DNA from: Gammaproteobacteria bacterium
Lineage (GTDB): Bacteria; Pseudomonadota; Gammaproteobacteria; Pseudomonadales; Cellvibrionaceae
Direction: 5' to 3'
DNA length: 64,000 bases
NCBI GenBank assembly: GCA_004172865.1
Contig: SEBV01000003.1
Span: forward strand, 247,219 to 311,218
The notes beneath the pieces were generated by a model, which saw only the letters and a program-made list of their open reading frames with translations, had not been told where the DNA came from and made no database searches. The number at the start of each line of letters is the position of its first letter. Within the stretch, counting starts at the first letter, position 1. A program made the position numbers and the translations under genes. This document shows, in pieces, positions 7,920-16,859 of the stretch.

Positions 7920-10823
7920 CTAGAATTTTGCTCTCAAACTAAGTGCGTAGCGAACATCTTGTGAATAGACATATGCAGTGTGATCACCAGCTGCATTTTG
8001 ATCAATAATACCTTCTGTTACTTCTTTGGTAAGGTTACTAGCTTCAAATGTCACCGTGTAGTTTTCAAGGAATGTATAACCAATAGAAGCATCTAGCTGA
8101 CCATAAGCAGCGTTATAAACAGGCAGACGCCAAACGACACCATTGTCATTACCATTCCAACCGTTAGGACCAACTGCTACTAAATATTTACTACGCCAAT
8201 TGTAAGCTAAACGCGCAGACACACCATTTTTTTCATACATACCTACAATGTTGTATGAATTTTTTGATAAACCTTCCATTGGCAGAGTACCGTAAGTTGA
8301 GTTATCGGTATCTACTGGATCAGCTGCCGCGGTGCCCTTCGTTTTGCTATCGATGTAAGTGTAATTTGCCTCAATACCTAGCCCATCAAATGGTGCAGGC
8401 AAAGCATCGAAGAATTTACTAAATCCTACTTCAGCTCCATTTATTTTTGCTTCACCTACGTTTCCAAGCCAGGTAGTTGTGAACTCACGATCGCCTGCAG
8501 TGAAAAATCCGGTGGATTTACGGAAGAAACCTTCAACATCTTTTCTAAATAATCCTACATGCGCCATACCGCCATGCTCATCAAAATACCATTCGGCAGA
8601 AAGGTCAAATTGATTTGCTTTCATTGGGTCTAGATATGGGTTAGTACTAACATCTGATGTAAATAAAAATTGTGATGGATCGACCGCTTTAGTCGGATCA
8701 ATTACTACACCAGGTTTAGGATTCGCACTCAAATTTATTTGTGCTTTTAAATCAGAAAAAGCTGGGCTCCAAATTGCTTTTGATGCCGATGCACGCAGGA
8801 ACAAATCATCGGTAACTTTCAATCTAAGATTCAAGCTAGGCAAAATATCTGTGCGGCTATGTTTTGCATCGTAATCTTCTGCAGGCGCATAAAATGGTTG
8901 CACCGCTTCAACTGCTACCGTATTTGGGTTATCAGGCATTGTGTAAGTTGGGTAGGTCAAATGACCATGCGCTACGTTTTCAGTTTTAATCGCTCTGACA
9001 CCAATATTACCATCCAGTGGCATCGCCAAATCTTCAAATGCAAAATTGGTCATCAAGAAAATTGCTGAAGTTTTTTCATCTTGAGCATTGATATGATCAG
9101 GACGATTTATATTCAAATCACCATCCCAATTGAATGCACAACACCCGTCAGGAGTACCAGCCGTAATTGCATCACTTGTTTTTCTAAAATCGTTAAGCAA
9201 TGATGATTTAATAAGATATGCAGACGTTGGTACGTTCGCGTCACCGCGCTGGAAATTATTAAACGAATATAACGTGAGATAATCCGATGCTTGAGCTGCA
9301 GTCACTTTAGGGATAAGAGTAGCTGTTGCGTAGCCCTGCCACGGTTGATAACGTGCCACCCATTGACTAGACTCACGATTTTCTGCAGATTTATCTGTAA
9401 AACGCGCGCCAGCTTTAACAGATTTAATAATTGAATCATCAAAACTGTATTCGCCTTCAATACGAAATGCTTTTGAATCAGCTGTATTTTTTGCGGGCTG
9501 GGACATCATTTGACCAAAGCTATAATTAGCAGCATCGGACATGTATGAGTTATCAGTTGCAATATTTGGAGTTCCATCAAGATTGCTGTAGGCAACTGTC
9601 TTTGGAAAAACAACTAGACCTAATGTGTAATCTTCCTTATCCGCATCAGACTTCACATATTGTAAATCTGCATTGAACTTCCAATGATCATCAGGAGACC
9701 ATTTGATACCTGTTGAGTAGTCACTAGTGGTAGTCACTGATTGTGAGTAGCGAGTACTTGTACCAAATGAAATGCCATCTGCCGCATCTGCCGTCGTGGT
9801 AGTACCGGACACAAGTGAATTATTTGAGTCAAATTGCCAATCTTTTGCGGCGGTTTGAACCGGCGTCCATTTACCCGCATATTGATCTATGAAAAATGCA
9901 TTTTCGTCCCAACGCTGCTGGTGCTTACTACGGAATCCAGTTAAATAAACTTCAGTGCTATCGTTGGGTGCCCATTGGAAAGCAACATATTGACCATCAC
10001 GAGTGCGGTGGAAATCGTTACGACGCCAATCTGAGCCCTTAGGAACATATGCAGTTTCACCGTCAATGGTTCTGGGAATATATGCACGAAGATAAACGTT
10101 ATCTGCACGGCTTGATAAGTCTGAGGTCGACAAATCGACTAAAAATCCAAACTCTCCGACGTCAGTCGTCCAACGGTTACTATACAAACCAGAGTATTCG
10201 CCATTAGTTTCTTTGATTTGGTCGCCATAGTTACCTTTAATAGTTACGCTCGCGACTTGCCCAGCCGAATCAAACGGCATGCGCGTGCGTAAGTTTACAG
10301 TCCCACCCAAACCGCCTTCGATCATATCAGCAGATGGACTTTTGTAGGTATCCACTGCGTACATTAATTCAGCTGGCACATCTTCAAAACTCAAACCGCG
10401 ACCATTAGCGGCAGAAAAAATATCGCGACCATTTAATTCAGCACGAACTTGCGTAAGACCACGAATCGCAACACCACTTCCCTCACCAGCAAAATGTTCA
10501 GGATCACCCATATTGTCGTAACGATTTATGGTAACGCCTGGTACACGTTGCAATGCCTCTGTAACACTACGATCTGGCAGTTTCCCAATATCTTCTGCAA
10601 CAATTGAATCAACAATTACTGAGGAGTTCTTCTTAATTTCTTGCGCAGATTGAATACTTGCACGCTGGCCAGTAATAACAATCTCTTCTGTTGTTTCTGC
10701 TTCAGCAGCAAAAGTATGCGCAGTCATTCCCATAGCACTTACTGCTAAGGAAACGCTGGATGCCATTTTGATGTACATTGGTAATTTCTTTTTTAGAAAT
10801 TTTTGTTCGTTTTTATTTATCAT
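7920..10823 (-). CDS. TonB-dependent receptor of the xyloglucan locus
   Basis: Outer-membrane beta-barrel transporter of 967 residues, driven by TonB-ExbB-ExbD. It has a signal peptide (AMGMTAHTFAA, cleaved near residue 40), a TonB box-like TEEIVITGQ, and a plug domain with the conserved DIGKLPDRSVTEALQRVPGV and GVAIRGLTQVRAELNGRDIF segments. The long barrel ends in an aromatic residue (YALSLRAKF), as outer-membrane proteins do. It belongs to the large-substrate class common in Cellvibrio, Xanthomonas and Caulobacter. Lying between GH95 and GH35 genes, it is inferred to take up xyloglucan oligosaccharides. It is 144 bases downstream of afc95A and could be co-transcribed with it. Confidence 0.93.
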   Translation of the reverse strand: MINKNEQKFLKKKLPMYIKMASSVSLAVSAMGMTAHTFAAEAETTEEIVITGQRASIQSAQEIKKNSSVIVDSIVAEDIGKLPDRSVTEALQRVPGVTINRYDNMGDPEHFAGEGSGVAIRGLTQVRAELNGRDIFSAANGRGLSFEDVPAELMYAVDTYKSPSADMIEGGLGGTVNLRTRMPFDSAGQVASVTIKGNYGDQIKETNGEYSGLYSNRWTTDVGEFGFLVDLSTSDLSSRADNVYLRAYIPRTIDGETAYVPKGSDWRRNDFHRTRDGQYVAFQWAPNDSTEVYLTGFRSKHQQRWDENAFFIDQYAGKWTPVQTAAKDWQFDSNNSLVSGTTTTADAADGISFGTSTRYSQSVTTTSDYSTGIKWSPDDHWKFNADLQYVKSDADKEDYTLGLVVFPKTVAYSNLDGTPNIATDNSYMSDAANYSFGQMMSQPAKNTADSKAFRIEGEYSFDDSIIKSVKAGARFTDKSAENRESSQWVARYQPWQGYATATLIPKVTAAQASDYLTLYSFNNFQRGDANVPTSAYLIKSSLLNDFRKTSDAITAGTPDGCCAFNWDGDLNINRPDHINAQDEKTSAIFLMTNFAFEDLAMPLDGNIGVRAIKTENVAHGHLTYPTYTMPDNPNTVAVEAVQPFYAPAEDYDAKHSRTDILPSLNLRLKVTDDLFLRASASKAIWSPAFSDLKAQINLSANPKPGVVIDPTKAVDPSQFLFTSDVSTNPYLDPMKANQFDLSAEWYFDEHGGMAHVGLFRKDVEGFFRKSTGFFTAGDREFTTTWLGNVGEAKINGAEVGFSKFFDALPAPFDGLGIEANYTYIDSKTKGTAAADPVDTDNSTYGTLPMEGLSKNSYNIVGMYEKNGVSARLAYNWRSKYLVAVGPNGWNGNDNGVVWRLPVYNAAYGQLDASIGYTFLENYTVTFEASNLTKEVTEGIIDQNAAGDHTAYVYSQDVRYALSLRAKF

Positions 10824-10967
10824 TGTCTTTCTCCAGTTATAAAAATGTAGACTAACCCCTAACTATTTTTGCCACTTATTATTATTTGTGGCTGTAAAGC
10901 ACTCGCACTAGCATGTAAAAAATTTTTATAAAAATTCAGATAATTCGTAAATTAAAAATTTACGTGT

Positions 10968-13379
10968 TTATAATTTTTTTGTTAATGAATAACTTTTATT
11001 TGGCTCAACACTAAATATTCCTAACTCTCCTACTACTTTTACAGGGACAGATTTTCCGCTGGCGTTTTCTATTAAAGAGAAAGACTTTGCCAGCAAGGCG
11101 TTTTTGATAGTTATCTCGCCTGCGTGACCAGCATGAAATACGGCTTCATCTAATTCTTTATTTTTCCAACTCAGATCAATCACAAGATCGCCGCGCGCGC
11201 GCAAACCTTTAACAGATCCGGTAGACCAAGCTGAAGGTAAAGCAGGCAATAATTGGATTTGATTGTTTTGGCTTTGCAACAACATCTCTGCAATACCTGC
11301 AGTTGCACCAAAATTTCCATCAATTTGAAATGGAGGATGGTTATCCCATAAATTTGGTAGGGTACTAGTCGTTAATTGCTCAGATAAAACTTTATGTGCA
11401 CGATCACCATCTAGTAAACGTGCCCATAAATTCACCTTCCAAGCCTGAGACCAACCAGTGCCACCATCACCCCGACCATTCAACGTGGTGCGTGCTGCTT
11501 GTAACAATTCCGGTGTTTTCGTAGCATCAATTTGATGACCGGGATGCAATGCAAATAATTGCGAAACATGACGATGTTGATTTTTCGGATCATCAATATC
11601 CTCCTTCCACTCTTGCAATTGCCCCCATTTACCTACGCGCAAACCTGAATCCAAATTCGCTAATATATCTGTAGTTTGTTGCGCAAATTTTTTATCGCCC
11701 AAAAAATTTGCTGCTTCGGATGTGTTGCGTAACAAATCAAACACAATTTGCTGTGACATTGCCGCCGCAACTACAAATGGCCCCTGCTCTGGTGAAAAAC
11801 TTGGCGACACCACCCATTTGCCATCACGTGGATCTTTTACCAATGTGTCCAGCCAAAATTGCGCAGCACCTTTCATGATGGGATAGGCACGTTCACGCAG
11901 GAATTTTTTATCCTGCGTAAATAAATAGTGTTCGTAATAATGTTGCGACAGCCATGCACCTGCTTCCGGTTGCCAGAAAGCTGTTGGCCATTCGATAACA
12001 CCCGCGAAACCCCATACGTTGGTGTTTAAAAAAAGCGTCCAACCATTTGCGCCCAGAATTTTTTTCGCTGCAACCTGCCCCGGCGCAACTAATGAATCTA
12101 CAAAATTAAATAAAGGAGGAATGGTTTCCTGCAAATTGGTGGTTTCTGCCAGCCAGTAATTCATTTGTAAATTGATATTTACGTGGTAGTCATCATTCCA
12201 CGGCGGAGTGTTGGTTCTATTCCAAACGCCTTGCAAATTCGCAGGCAAAGAACCGGCGCGAGAAGAGGAGATAATTAAATAACGACCAAATTGAAAATAA
12301 GTCGCTTCGAGTGTACGATCCAAAGATGCATCACCTTTGCGATAACCCACTAACAATTTCGGTGTAGTTAATGTGCTTTCACTTTGACCGATATTTAACG
12401 CAACACGATTAAACAATTTTTGATAATCGACTTGGTGATTATTAAATAAAGTAGTGAAGGTTTTTTTACTGGCATTATCTAATGCATCAGCAACTTTAGA
12501 GTGTGGATCTTTTCCACGGTAAACCGGATATTGTTGCGCATAATTAGTGCCCGCACTTAATACGAGCACAGCTGAATCAGCTGATTCCACGCTTACGGAT
12601 TTTTCACCACTACGCGGTTGATTACCCAACGAGCTAATTTGTAATGCAGCTTCATATTTTAAGCCGTTATCTTGCAGATCACCCTGCACAGTAATTCGGC
12701 CATTTTTTACACTGGTTTGCACAGTGCGATTATCTGGAATATTTAAACTTGCATTGAAGTTAATTTTCTTTGGTTGATCTGCACTAATCCTAACAACAAT
12801 CACACCATCGGGATAACTCGCAAAATATTCGCGTAAATAATTCACGCCGTCTTGCGTGTAAGTTACGCGCGTTATGCCCTTATCCAAATCAAGCTCGCGG
12901 CGATAATTGGTCACCGCTGTGCCTTTAGTAAACGTAAGAACAACCTCACCAAAGTTTTGGTAATCACCATAACCTACTGTTTTGTGCCCTAATTCTTTTG
13001 CAACTGCTTCCGGCTCCATCGCACCTTTTTCGGCCAGCGTTTTACGAACCGCCGCTAACTTCGGTACTTGCGATTCCGACGCTATACCAAAGTCATAACC
13101 TTGCTTTGAACCTGGTCCGCCAGTCCACAAGGTTTTCTCATTGAATTGAAGGTGCTCAATATCAACTTCACCCGTGATAACTGCGCCTAAAGCGCCATTA
13201 CCAATAGGCAAGCCTTCTCTTTCCCAATCCGATGCGGGAGCATCAAACCAGATTTTTAATGGCGCGGCTGAGGTTTCAGCAGCCCATACACAATTCCGCG
13301 CAAACAAAGCCACCATGATGAGAAAAAATGGAAAAACGCCTCTCGGCAATTGCGATAGAGCTGGAAACCGAACCCACAT
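10968..13379 (-). CDS. afc95A: GH95 alpha-L-fucosidase (Afc95A-like)
   Basis: Inverting alpha-1,2-L-fucosidase of 803 residues that would remove terminal fucose from xyloglucan side chains. A hydrophobic leader (residues about 13-33, ending VWAAE) marks export. GH95 landmarks are [15 protein letters not shown] and [14 protein letters not shown] near the N terminus, the NINLQMNYW block (Asn401 and Asn403), the predicted general acid Glu531 in SPSFSPEQG, and the [12 protein letters not shown] block (Asp687). These correspond to residues known from the Bifidobacterium GH95 enzyme. AAGG lies nine bases before the ATG. A weak hairpin (10946-10964) follows the stop, so read-through to the receptor gene is possible. 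Confidence 0.93.
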   Translation of the reverse strand: MWVRFPALSQLPRGVFPFFLIMVALFARNCVWAAETSAAPLKIWFDAPASDWEREGLPIGNGALGAVITGEVDIEHLQFNEKTLWTGGPGSKQGYDFGIASESQVPKLAAVRKTLAEKGAMEPEAVAKELGHKTVGYGDYQNFGEVVLTFTKGTAVTNYRRELDLDKGITRVTYTQDGVNYLREYFASYPDGVIVVRISADQPKKINFNASLNIPDNRTVQTSVKNGRITVQGDLQDNGLKYEAALQISSLGNQPRSGEKSVSVESADSAVLVLSAGTNYAQQYPVYRGKDPHSKVADALDNASKKTFTTLFNNHQVDYQKLFNRVALNIGQSESTLTTPKLLVGYRKGDASLDRTLEATYFQFGRYLIISSSRAGSLPANLQGVWNRTNTPPWNDDYHVNINLQMNYWLAETTNLQETIPPLFNFVDSLVAPGQVAAKKILGANGWTLFLNTNVWGFAGVIEWPTAFWQPEAGAWLSQHYYEHYLFTQDKKFLRERAYPIMKGAAQFWLDTLVKDPRDGKWVVSPSFSPEQGPFVVAAAMSQQIVFDLLRNTSEAANFLGDKKFAQQTTDILANLDSGLRVGKWGQLQEWKEDIDDPKNQHRHVSQLFALHPGHQIDATKTPELLQAARTTLNGRGDGGTGWSQAWKVNLWARLLDGDRAHKVLSEQLTTSTLPNLWDNHPPFQIDGNFGATAGIAEMLLQSQNNQIQLLPALPSAWSTGSVKGLRARGDLVIDLSWKNKELDEAVFHAGHAGEITIKNALLAKSFSLIENASGKSVPVKVVGELGIFSVEPNKSYSLTKKL

Positions 13380-13383
13380 CTAG

Positions 13384-13769
13384 AAGCACCTTGATTTTTA
13401 TGTTTTATGAAATTCAGGACTTATATGAATATTATGTATGATATATATGGTATTTATGACTATATGATGCAATATTATGTCATTTTTTTCATCTATGCAA
13501 TATTTATTACATATAATATATAGGTATGAATTAGTGAGTGGTTATGGCGGTGGAGAGGGTTTCTCGCGGACACGTAAATAACTATTTGGCGTATGAATAC
13601 AACTGGGTAAGGAGGAAAATTACTACATCTCTGATTATAGTAATCTGATAAAAAGCAGAGAAAATTGAGCCTGTTGTTACGCAACTTATTCAGATAGCAA
13701 AGGTCCTTTTAACTATCATCATTCACTCTGAGCAGGTAAAGAAGCTGTCTATTCTTTTATGTAAGAAAC
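13384..13769. other. Intergenic region upstream of afc95A, no gene seen
   Basis: About 390 AT-rich bases between the halogenase stop and the afc95A start, both on the minus strand. The promoter of afc95A should be here. A stretch rich in ATAT and TATG steps lies at 13420-13520. I see no riboswitch, tRNA or convincing terminator. A 63-codon minus-strand frame at 13493-13684 has no recognisable features and is not supported. Confidence 0.6.
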
Positions 13770-15260
13770 TCAAATACTCGACAAAAACTCTTTTTGTGTC
13801 GGTGCATGCAGTACCCCTTGCTGAATCGCTAATTTTATTTTCTCCATAACCTGCTTTAATTTCGTTACATCCAAGTTATTAGCATCGGGAATACATTGTT
13901 CAGGAGTTATCTTAAAACCGTTGTACATACTTAACCAACTAGCATCTTGAAATGATTCAAGCTCATAACTAATTAAAGTTCCATCTTTTTTAAACGCCGT
14001 CATTTTATTTTGCAAAGTCTCGGGTACATCCATAGCAGCAAGCGCTTTCCAAAAATCATTAACGTTACGTTGATTCGCTTTGTAATGAAGAATGATGAAA
14101 TCTCGAACCCTCGAGTACTCCATCTCATTAAGACGATTAACCTCTGCGATCTTTTTAGAATCAAAAGACATGTCAGGAAAATAGTTGATTAACTTAGTAA
14201 TACCAGTTTGTATTAGAGAAATGGAGGTTGATTCAAGAGGCTCTAAAAAGCCACTCGCCAAACCTAAAGCTACGCAATTTTTCACAAAGAAATTTTTTCG
14301 CATACCGGCGGTAAATTTTATCACCCTTGGTGAGGTCAATTTTGCTCCGCTGGTATTGATCAATAAAGATTCGATTGCCTCATCTTCAGAAATTACATTA
14401 CTACTATAAACGTAGCCATTTCCAACTCTATGCTGTAATGGAATTTTCCACTGCCAACCTGCAGTCAACGCAAATGATGAGGTATAGGGAGTAGCGTCCT
14501 CAACATTTTCAGTTTGCAGCGCAATCGCGCGGTCACAAGGTAACCATTTGCTCCAATTTATATATTCTGTTTTTAATGTTTTATCGATTAATAAACCTGC
14601 AAAACCAGAACAATCGATAAATAATTGCCCACTGATAACTTGGCCATCTGTTAAGGTCACCGACTCTATAAAACCAGTTGAGGAGTTTTGGGCAACACTA
14701 ACAATTTTCCCTTGCTGACGAATTACACCTCTTTGTTCCGCATAGTTACGCAAAAACTTAGCGTAAAGTGATGCATCAAAATGATATGCGTAATTGTAGA
14801 GAGCTAACGGAGTTTCGAGATCGTGATCGACCTGGGCGAATCTCCTTTGCTTAGCTATTTGAGTAGCCAAACAAAAATCCTCAAGATCGTAAACGTATCC
14901 GCTCTTTTGCATTTTTAACCAACACTGATAGAAATTGACTCCATTAATTGGCAATCCATAATCAGCAAAGGGGTGAAAAAAAGTGTGTTCTTGTTTAAAC
15001 CAATCTTTGAACTCTATGCCAAGCTTAAATGTAGCTTGAGTGGCCTTGATAAAATCAAGTTCAGAAATATCTAAATAACGGTTGAATTGATGAATGCCTG
15101 GTACCGTGGCTTCACCCACTCCCACAGTGCCAATATCATCTGATTCGACTAATTGAATACTGATTTTTCGTGATTCAAAGAATTTGGAAAGCGCAGCCGC
15201 CGCCATCCAACCCGCTGTTCCACCACCTACAATGACAATTTTTTGAATTTGCTGAACCAT
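13770..15260 (-). CDS. Flavin-dependent tryptophan halogenase family protein
   Basis: Protein of 496 residues of the PrnA/RebH halogenase family, which uses reduced FAD, chloride or bromide and oxygen to halogenate aromatic substrates. Family residues are all in place: the FAD motif VGGGTAGW (11-18), the catalytic lysine Lys79 in ATFKLGIEF, the halogenase signature WQWKIP (269-274) and the glutamate Glu343 in PLESTSI. There is no flavin reductase gene beside it. Members adjacent to TonB-dependent receptors are common in Caulobacter, Xanthomonas and Cellvibrio relatives, and their substrate is mostly unknown. Whether this one halogenates free tryptophan or has another role tied to the receptor cannot be said. 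Confidence 0.9.
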   Translation of the reverse strand: MVQQIQKIVIVGGGTAGWMAAAALSKFFESRKISIQLVESDDIGTVGVGEATVPGIHQFNRYLDISELDFIKATQATFKLGIEFKDWFKQEHTFFHPFADYGLPINGVNFYQCWLKMQKSGYVYDLEDFCLATQIAKQRRFAQVDHDLETPLALYNYAYHFDASLYAKFLRNYAEQRGVIRQQGKIVSVAQNSSTGFIESVTLTDGQVISGQLFIDCSGFAGLLIDKTLKTEYINWSKWLPCDRAIALQTENVEDATPYTSSFALTAGWQWKIPLQHRVGNGYVYSSNVISEDEAIESLLINTSGAKLTSPRVIKFTAGMRKNFFVKNCVALGLASGFLEPLESTSISLIQTGITKLINYFPDMSFDSKKIAEVNRLNEMEYSRVRDFIILHYKANQRNVNDFWKALAAMDVPETLQNKMTAFKKDGTLISYELESFQDASWLSMYNGFKITPEQCIPDANNLDVTKLKQVMEKIKLAIQQGVLHAPTQKEFLSSI

Positions 15261-15363
15261 AAAACCTTCGTTATTTTATATTTAAAATTTATTTTATATT
15301 CAAATCTATGATGATTTAACCGCAATCTTGAGTCAATCTAAAAAAGTTAAGACTAAAAGGCAA

Positions 15364-15380
15364 ATGGCACAAGTGTTGCT
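15364..15380 (+). promoter_or_regulatory. Sigma-54 (RpoN) promoter
   Basis: TGGCAC (15365-15370), a five-base spacer and TTGCT (15376-15380) match the -24/-12 consensus, with GG and GC exactly 12 bases apart. Transcription would start near 15391, about 60 bases before the NIT-like gene. No clear NtrC-type palindrome was spotted upstream. Confidence 0.7.
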
Positions 15381-15453
15381 CCATTCGAGTCATCTACTAC
15401 GGGTCCTTGAACTATAGCCATTTTGGCGGGTATGACCTCATTTAGGACATGAC

Positions 15454-16425
15454 ATGAAAAGTATTGGCACCACTATGAAACACTCTAATGATCAAAGCGC
15501 ACCATCAGTTGTCGATAAAAAGTCTATTCAAGCATTTACGTCGCTTTTTCATCAGCGTTCGGATGCATTGAATCTCATAAAGCAACTTATTCATTTGGTG
15601 AAAGCGGTACAGAGGCATCGCGGGATGAGCATGGGTTTGCTCGGAGGTAATGCCCTTTTCCGGGAGGAATTTACTCGCTTGCAACGACAAATATCTGAAC
15701 GCCTGCATTTATTTGCTTCATTTGCAGCACGTGTTCAGCACCTTGTTCCCGTACGTGAACAGGAAAACCTGCAAAGCGCCTGGGTCACTATCAGCCATGA
15801 TTGGCAGGAAGACTCAGTGATTGATAATTATGAGTTGCACTGCCATCTTATCGAACAATTATTAGCTCTGTTGGCTCTGCTAGCTAAACAACTTGAACAA
15901 CCTATGGCCGCAGTCTTAGCGAGCGCTAATGAACCCACCCAAATTTATGCTACCAGTGCCGTCTACCCGAATCGTTTTAAACAGCTCGAGGTACTTCACT
16001 TTTCCACCCGGTTGATGCCTTCTGTCGCGGAGCAAATTGGACGTATACGCGCATTGGCAACTTACACCGCAGCCTTGGGTTATTGCGATATCGACTACGC
16101 CAGTAAATTGCGCTATGTCATTCAATGTACGCGCGTGAATAACGAAAAGTTGCGGCACCAAGCCAAACGTATGGAAGGCATTTTAGAAAAAGACAGCCCA
16201 CTTCTCAGCCAGTTAAAAAGTTATGAAATCAAGCTGACTTTTTTACTTAATATGGTTGAGCAAGATGTATTAAAGGAAGGAAAAATAAACGCTGACAGTA
16301 ATCGCTTGTTTGAATTGGCAACCGATATTATTGATATGTATTTGAACAGCGTGGATGAAGGAATAATACTCATCGAGCGTTGGCATAACGACGAAATTGA
16401 AAATTGGATTATTTCGTCCAGCTAA
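15454..16425 (+). CDS. NIT-like (nitrate/nitrite-sensing type) helical protein
   Basis: Protein of 323 residues, almost entirely helical and leucine rich, with no signal peptide or membrane segment. The HLVKAVQRHRGMSMGLLGG segment (about residues 47-65) resembles the start of the NIT domain, where a Q-x-x-RG-x-S motif is conserved; members bind nitrate or nitrite. No output domain (GGDEF, kinase, ANTAR) is attached. AGGA lies eight bases before the ATG; a second ATG seven codons later is a less likely start. The sigma-54 promoter upstream links it to nitrogen status. The family call is moderate; the precise role is unknown. A terminator follows. Confidence 0.6.
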   Translation: MKSIGTTMKHSNDQSAPSVVDKKSIQAFTSLFHQRSDALNLIKQLIHLVKAVQRHRGMSMGLLGGNALFREEFTRLQRQISERLHLFASFAARVQHLVPVREQENLQSAWVTISHDWQEDSVIDNYELHCHLIEQLLALLALLAKQLEQPMAAVLASANEPTQIYATSAVYPNRFKQLEVLHFSTRLMPSVAEQIGRIRALATYTAALGYCDIDYASKLRYVIQCTRVNNEKLRHQAKRMEGILEKDSPLLSQLKSYEIKLTFLLNMVEQDVLKEGKINADSNRLFELATDIIDMYLNSVDEGIILIERWHNDEIENWIISSS

Positions 16426-16435
16426 TCCTGTTAAT

Positions 16436-16468
16436 AAAAAAACCGCTGAGATTTCAGCGGTTTTTTTA
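16436..16468. terminator. Bidirectional intrinsic terminator
   Basis: Nine GC-centred pairs (16441-16449 with 16454-16462) around a GATT loop, extended by a run of A on the left and of T on the right. It lies between two convergent genes. Confidence 0.92.
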
Positions 16469-16487
16469 TTTTAAATGCGACTTATAT

Positions 16488-16859
16488 TTAAGATTGTCCC
16501 CACAGCTGAATGAGCTTGTGAATCTCTTCCGCAGCTTGCGGTGTTAAATCAATAATGGTGAACCCAGTCCAGTGTTTGCCATTTTGATCTGCAGAACGCG
16601 TCCATAAACAATCTACACCTATACGCACGACTACTTTTGTAGAGGTGTCGTTAGGCAGATGCATATCCAATTCATACAGACGATCTTCTTCGAGCGGAAC
16701 ATCGCCCACAAGCATAAGGCCTTGTGTATGAATGTTAACGAGGCGCCCTAGATAAACATCGCGCAGACTATCGTAGACATCAACATCGCCACCTAGCGTA
16801 TGGCGTTGCAATGCGCGATCATAATTTTGTGAAGATAAATCACTCATAGACTTACTCAC
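16488..16859 (-). CDS. PilZ domain protein
   Basis: Soluble protein of 123 residues with a PilZ-type beta barrel, a c-di-GMP receptor fold. The region LGRLVNIHTQGLMLVGD corresponds to the D/N-x-S-x-x-G motif, here N-x-H-T-x-G. An arginine-containing segment (RALQRHTLGG, residues 15-24) precedes it where the RxxxR motif would be. Both motifs are off consensus, so c-di-GMP binding is not assured. The start overlaps the end of the DUF1631 gene by eight bases, which shows translational coupling and a shared role. Confidence 0.8.
   Translation of the reverse strand: MSKSMSDLSSQNYDRALQRHTLGGDVDVYDSLRDVYLGRLVNIHTQGLMLVGDVPLEEDRLYELDMHLPNDTSTKVVVRIGVDCLWTRSADQNGKHWTGFTIIDLTPQAAEEIHKLIQLWGQS

Noticed and set aside
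13325..13385. A tRNA 3' end or attachment site overlapping the afc95A start (GGTTCG-like stretch)
   Set aside because: No matching acceptor, D or anticodon arms can be drawn, and the stretch fits the signal-peptide coding region of afc95A with a good ribosome site.
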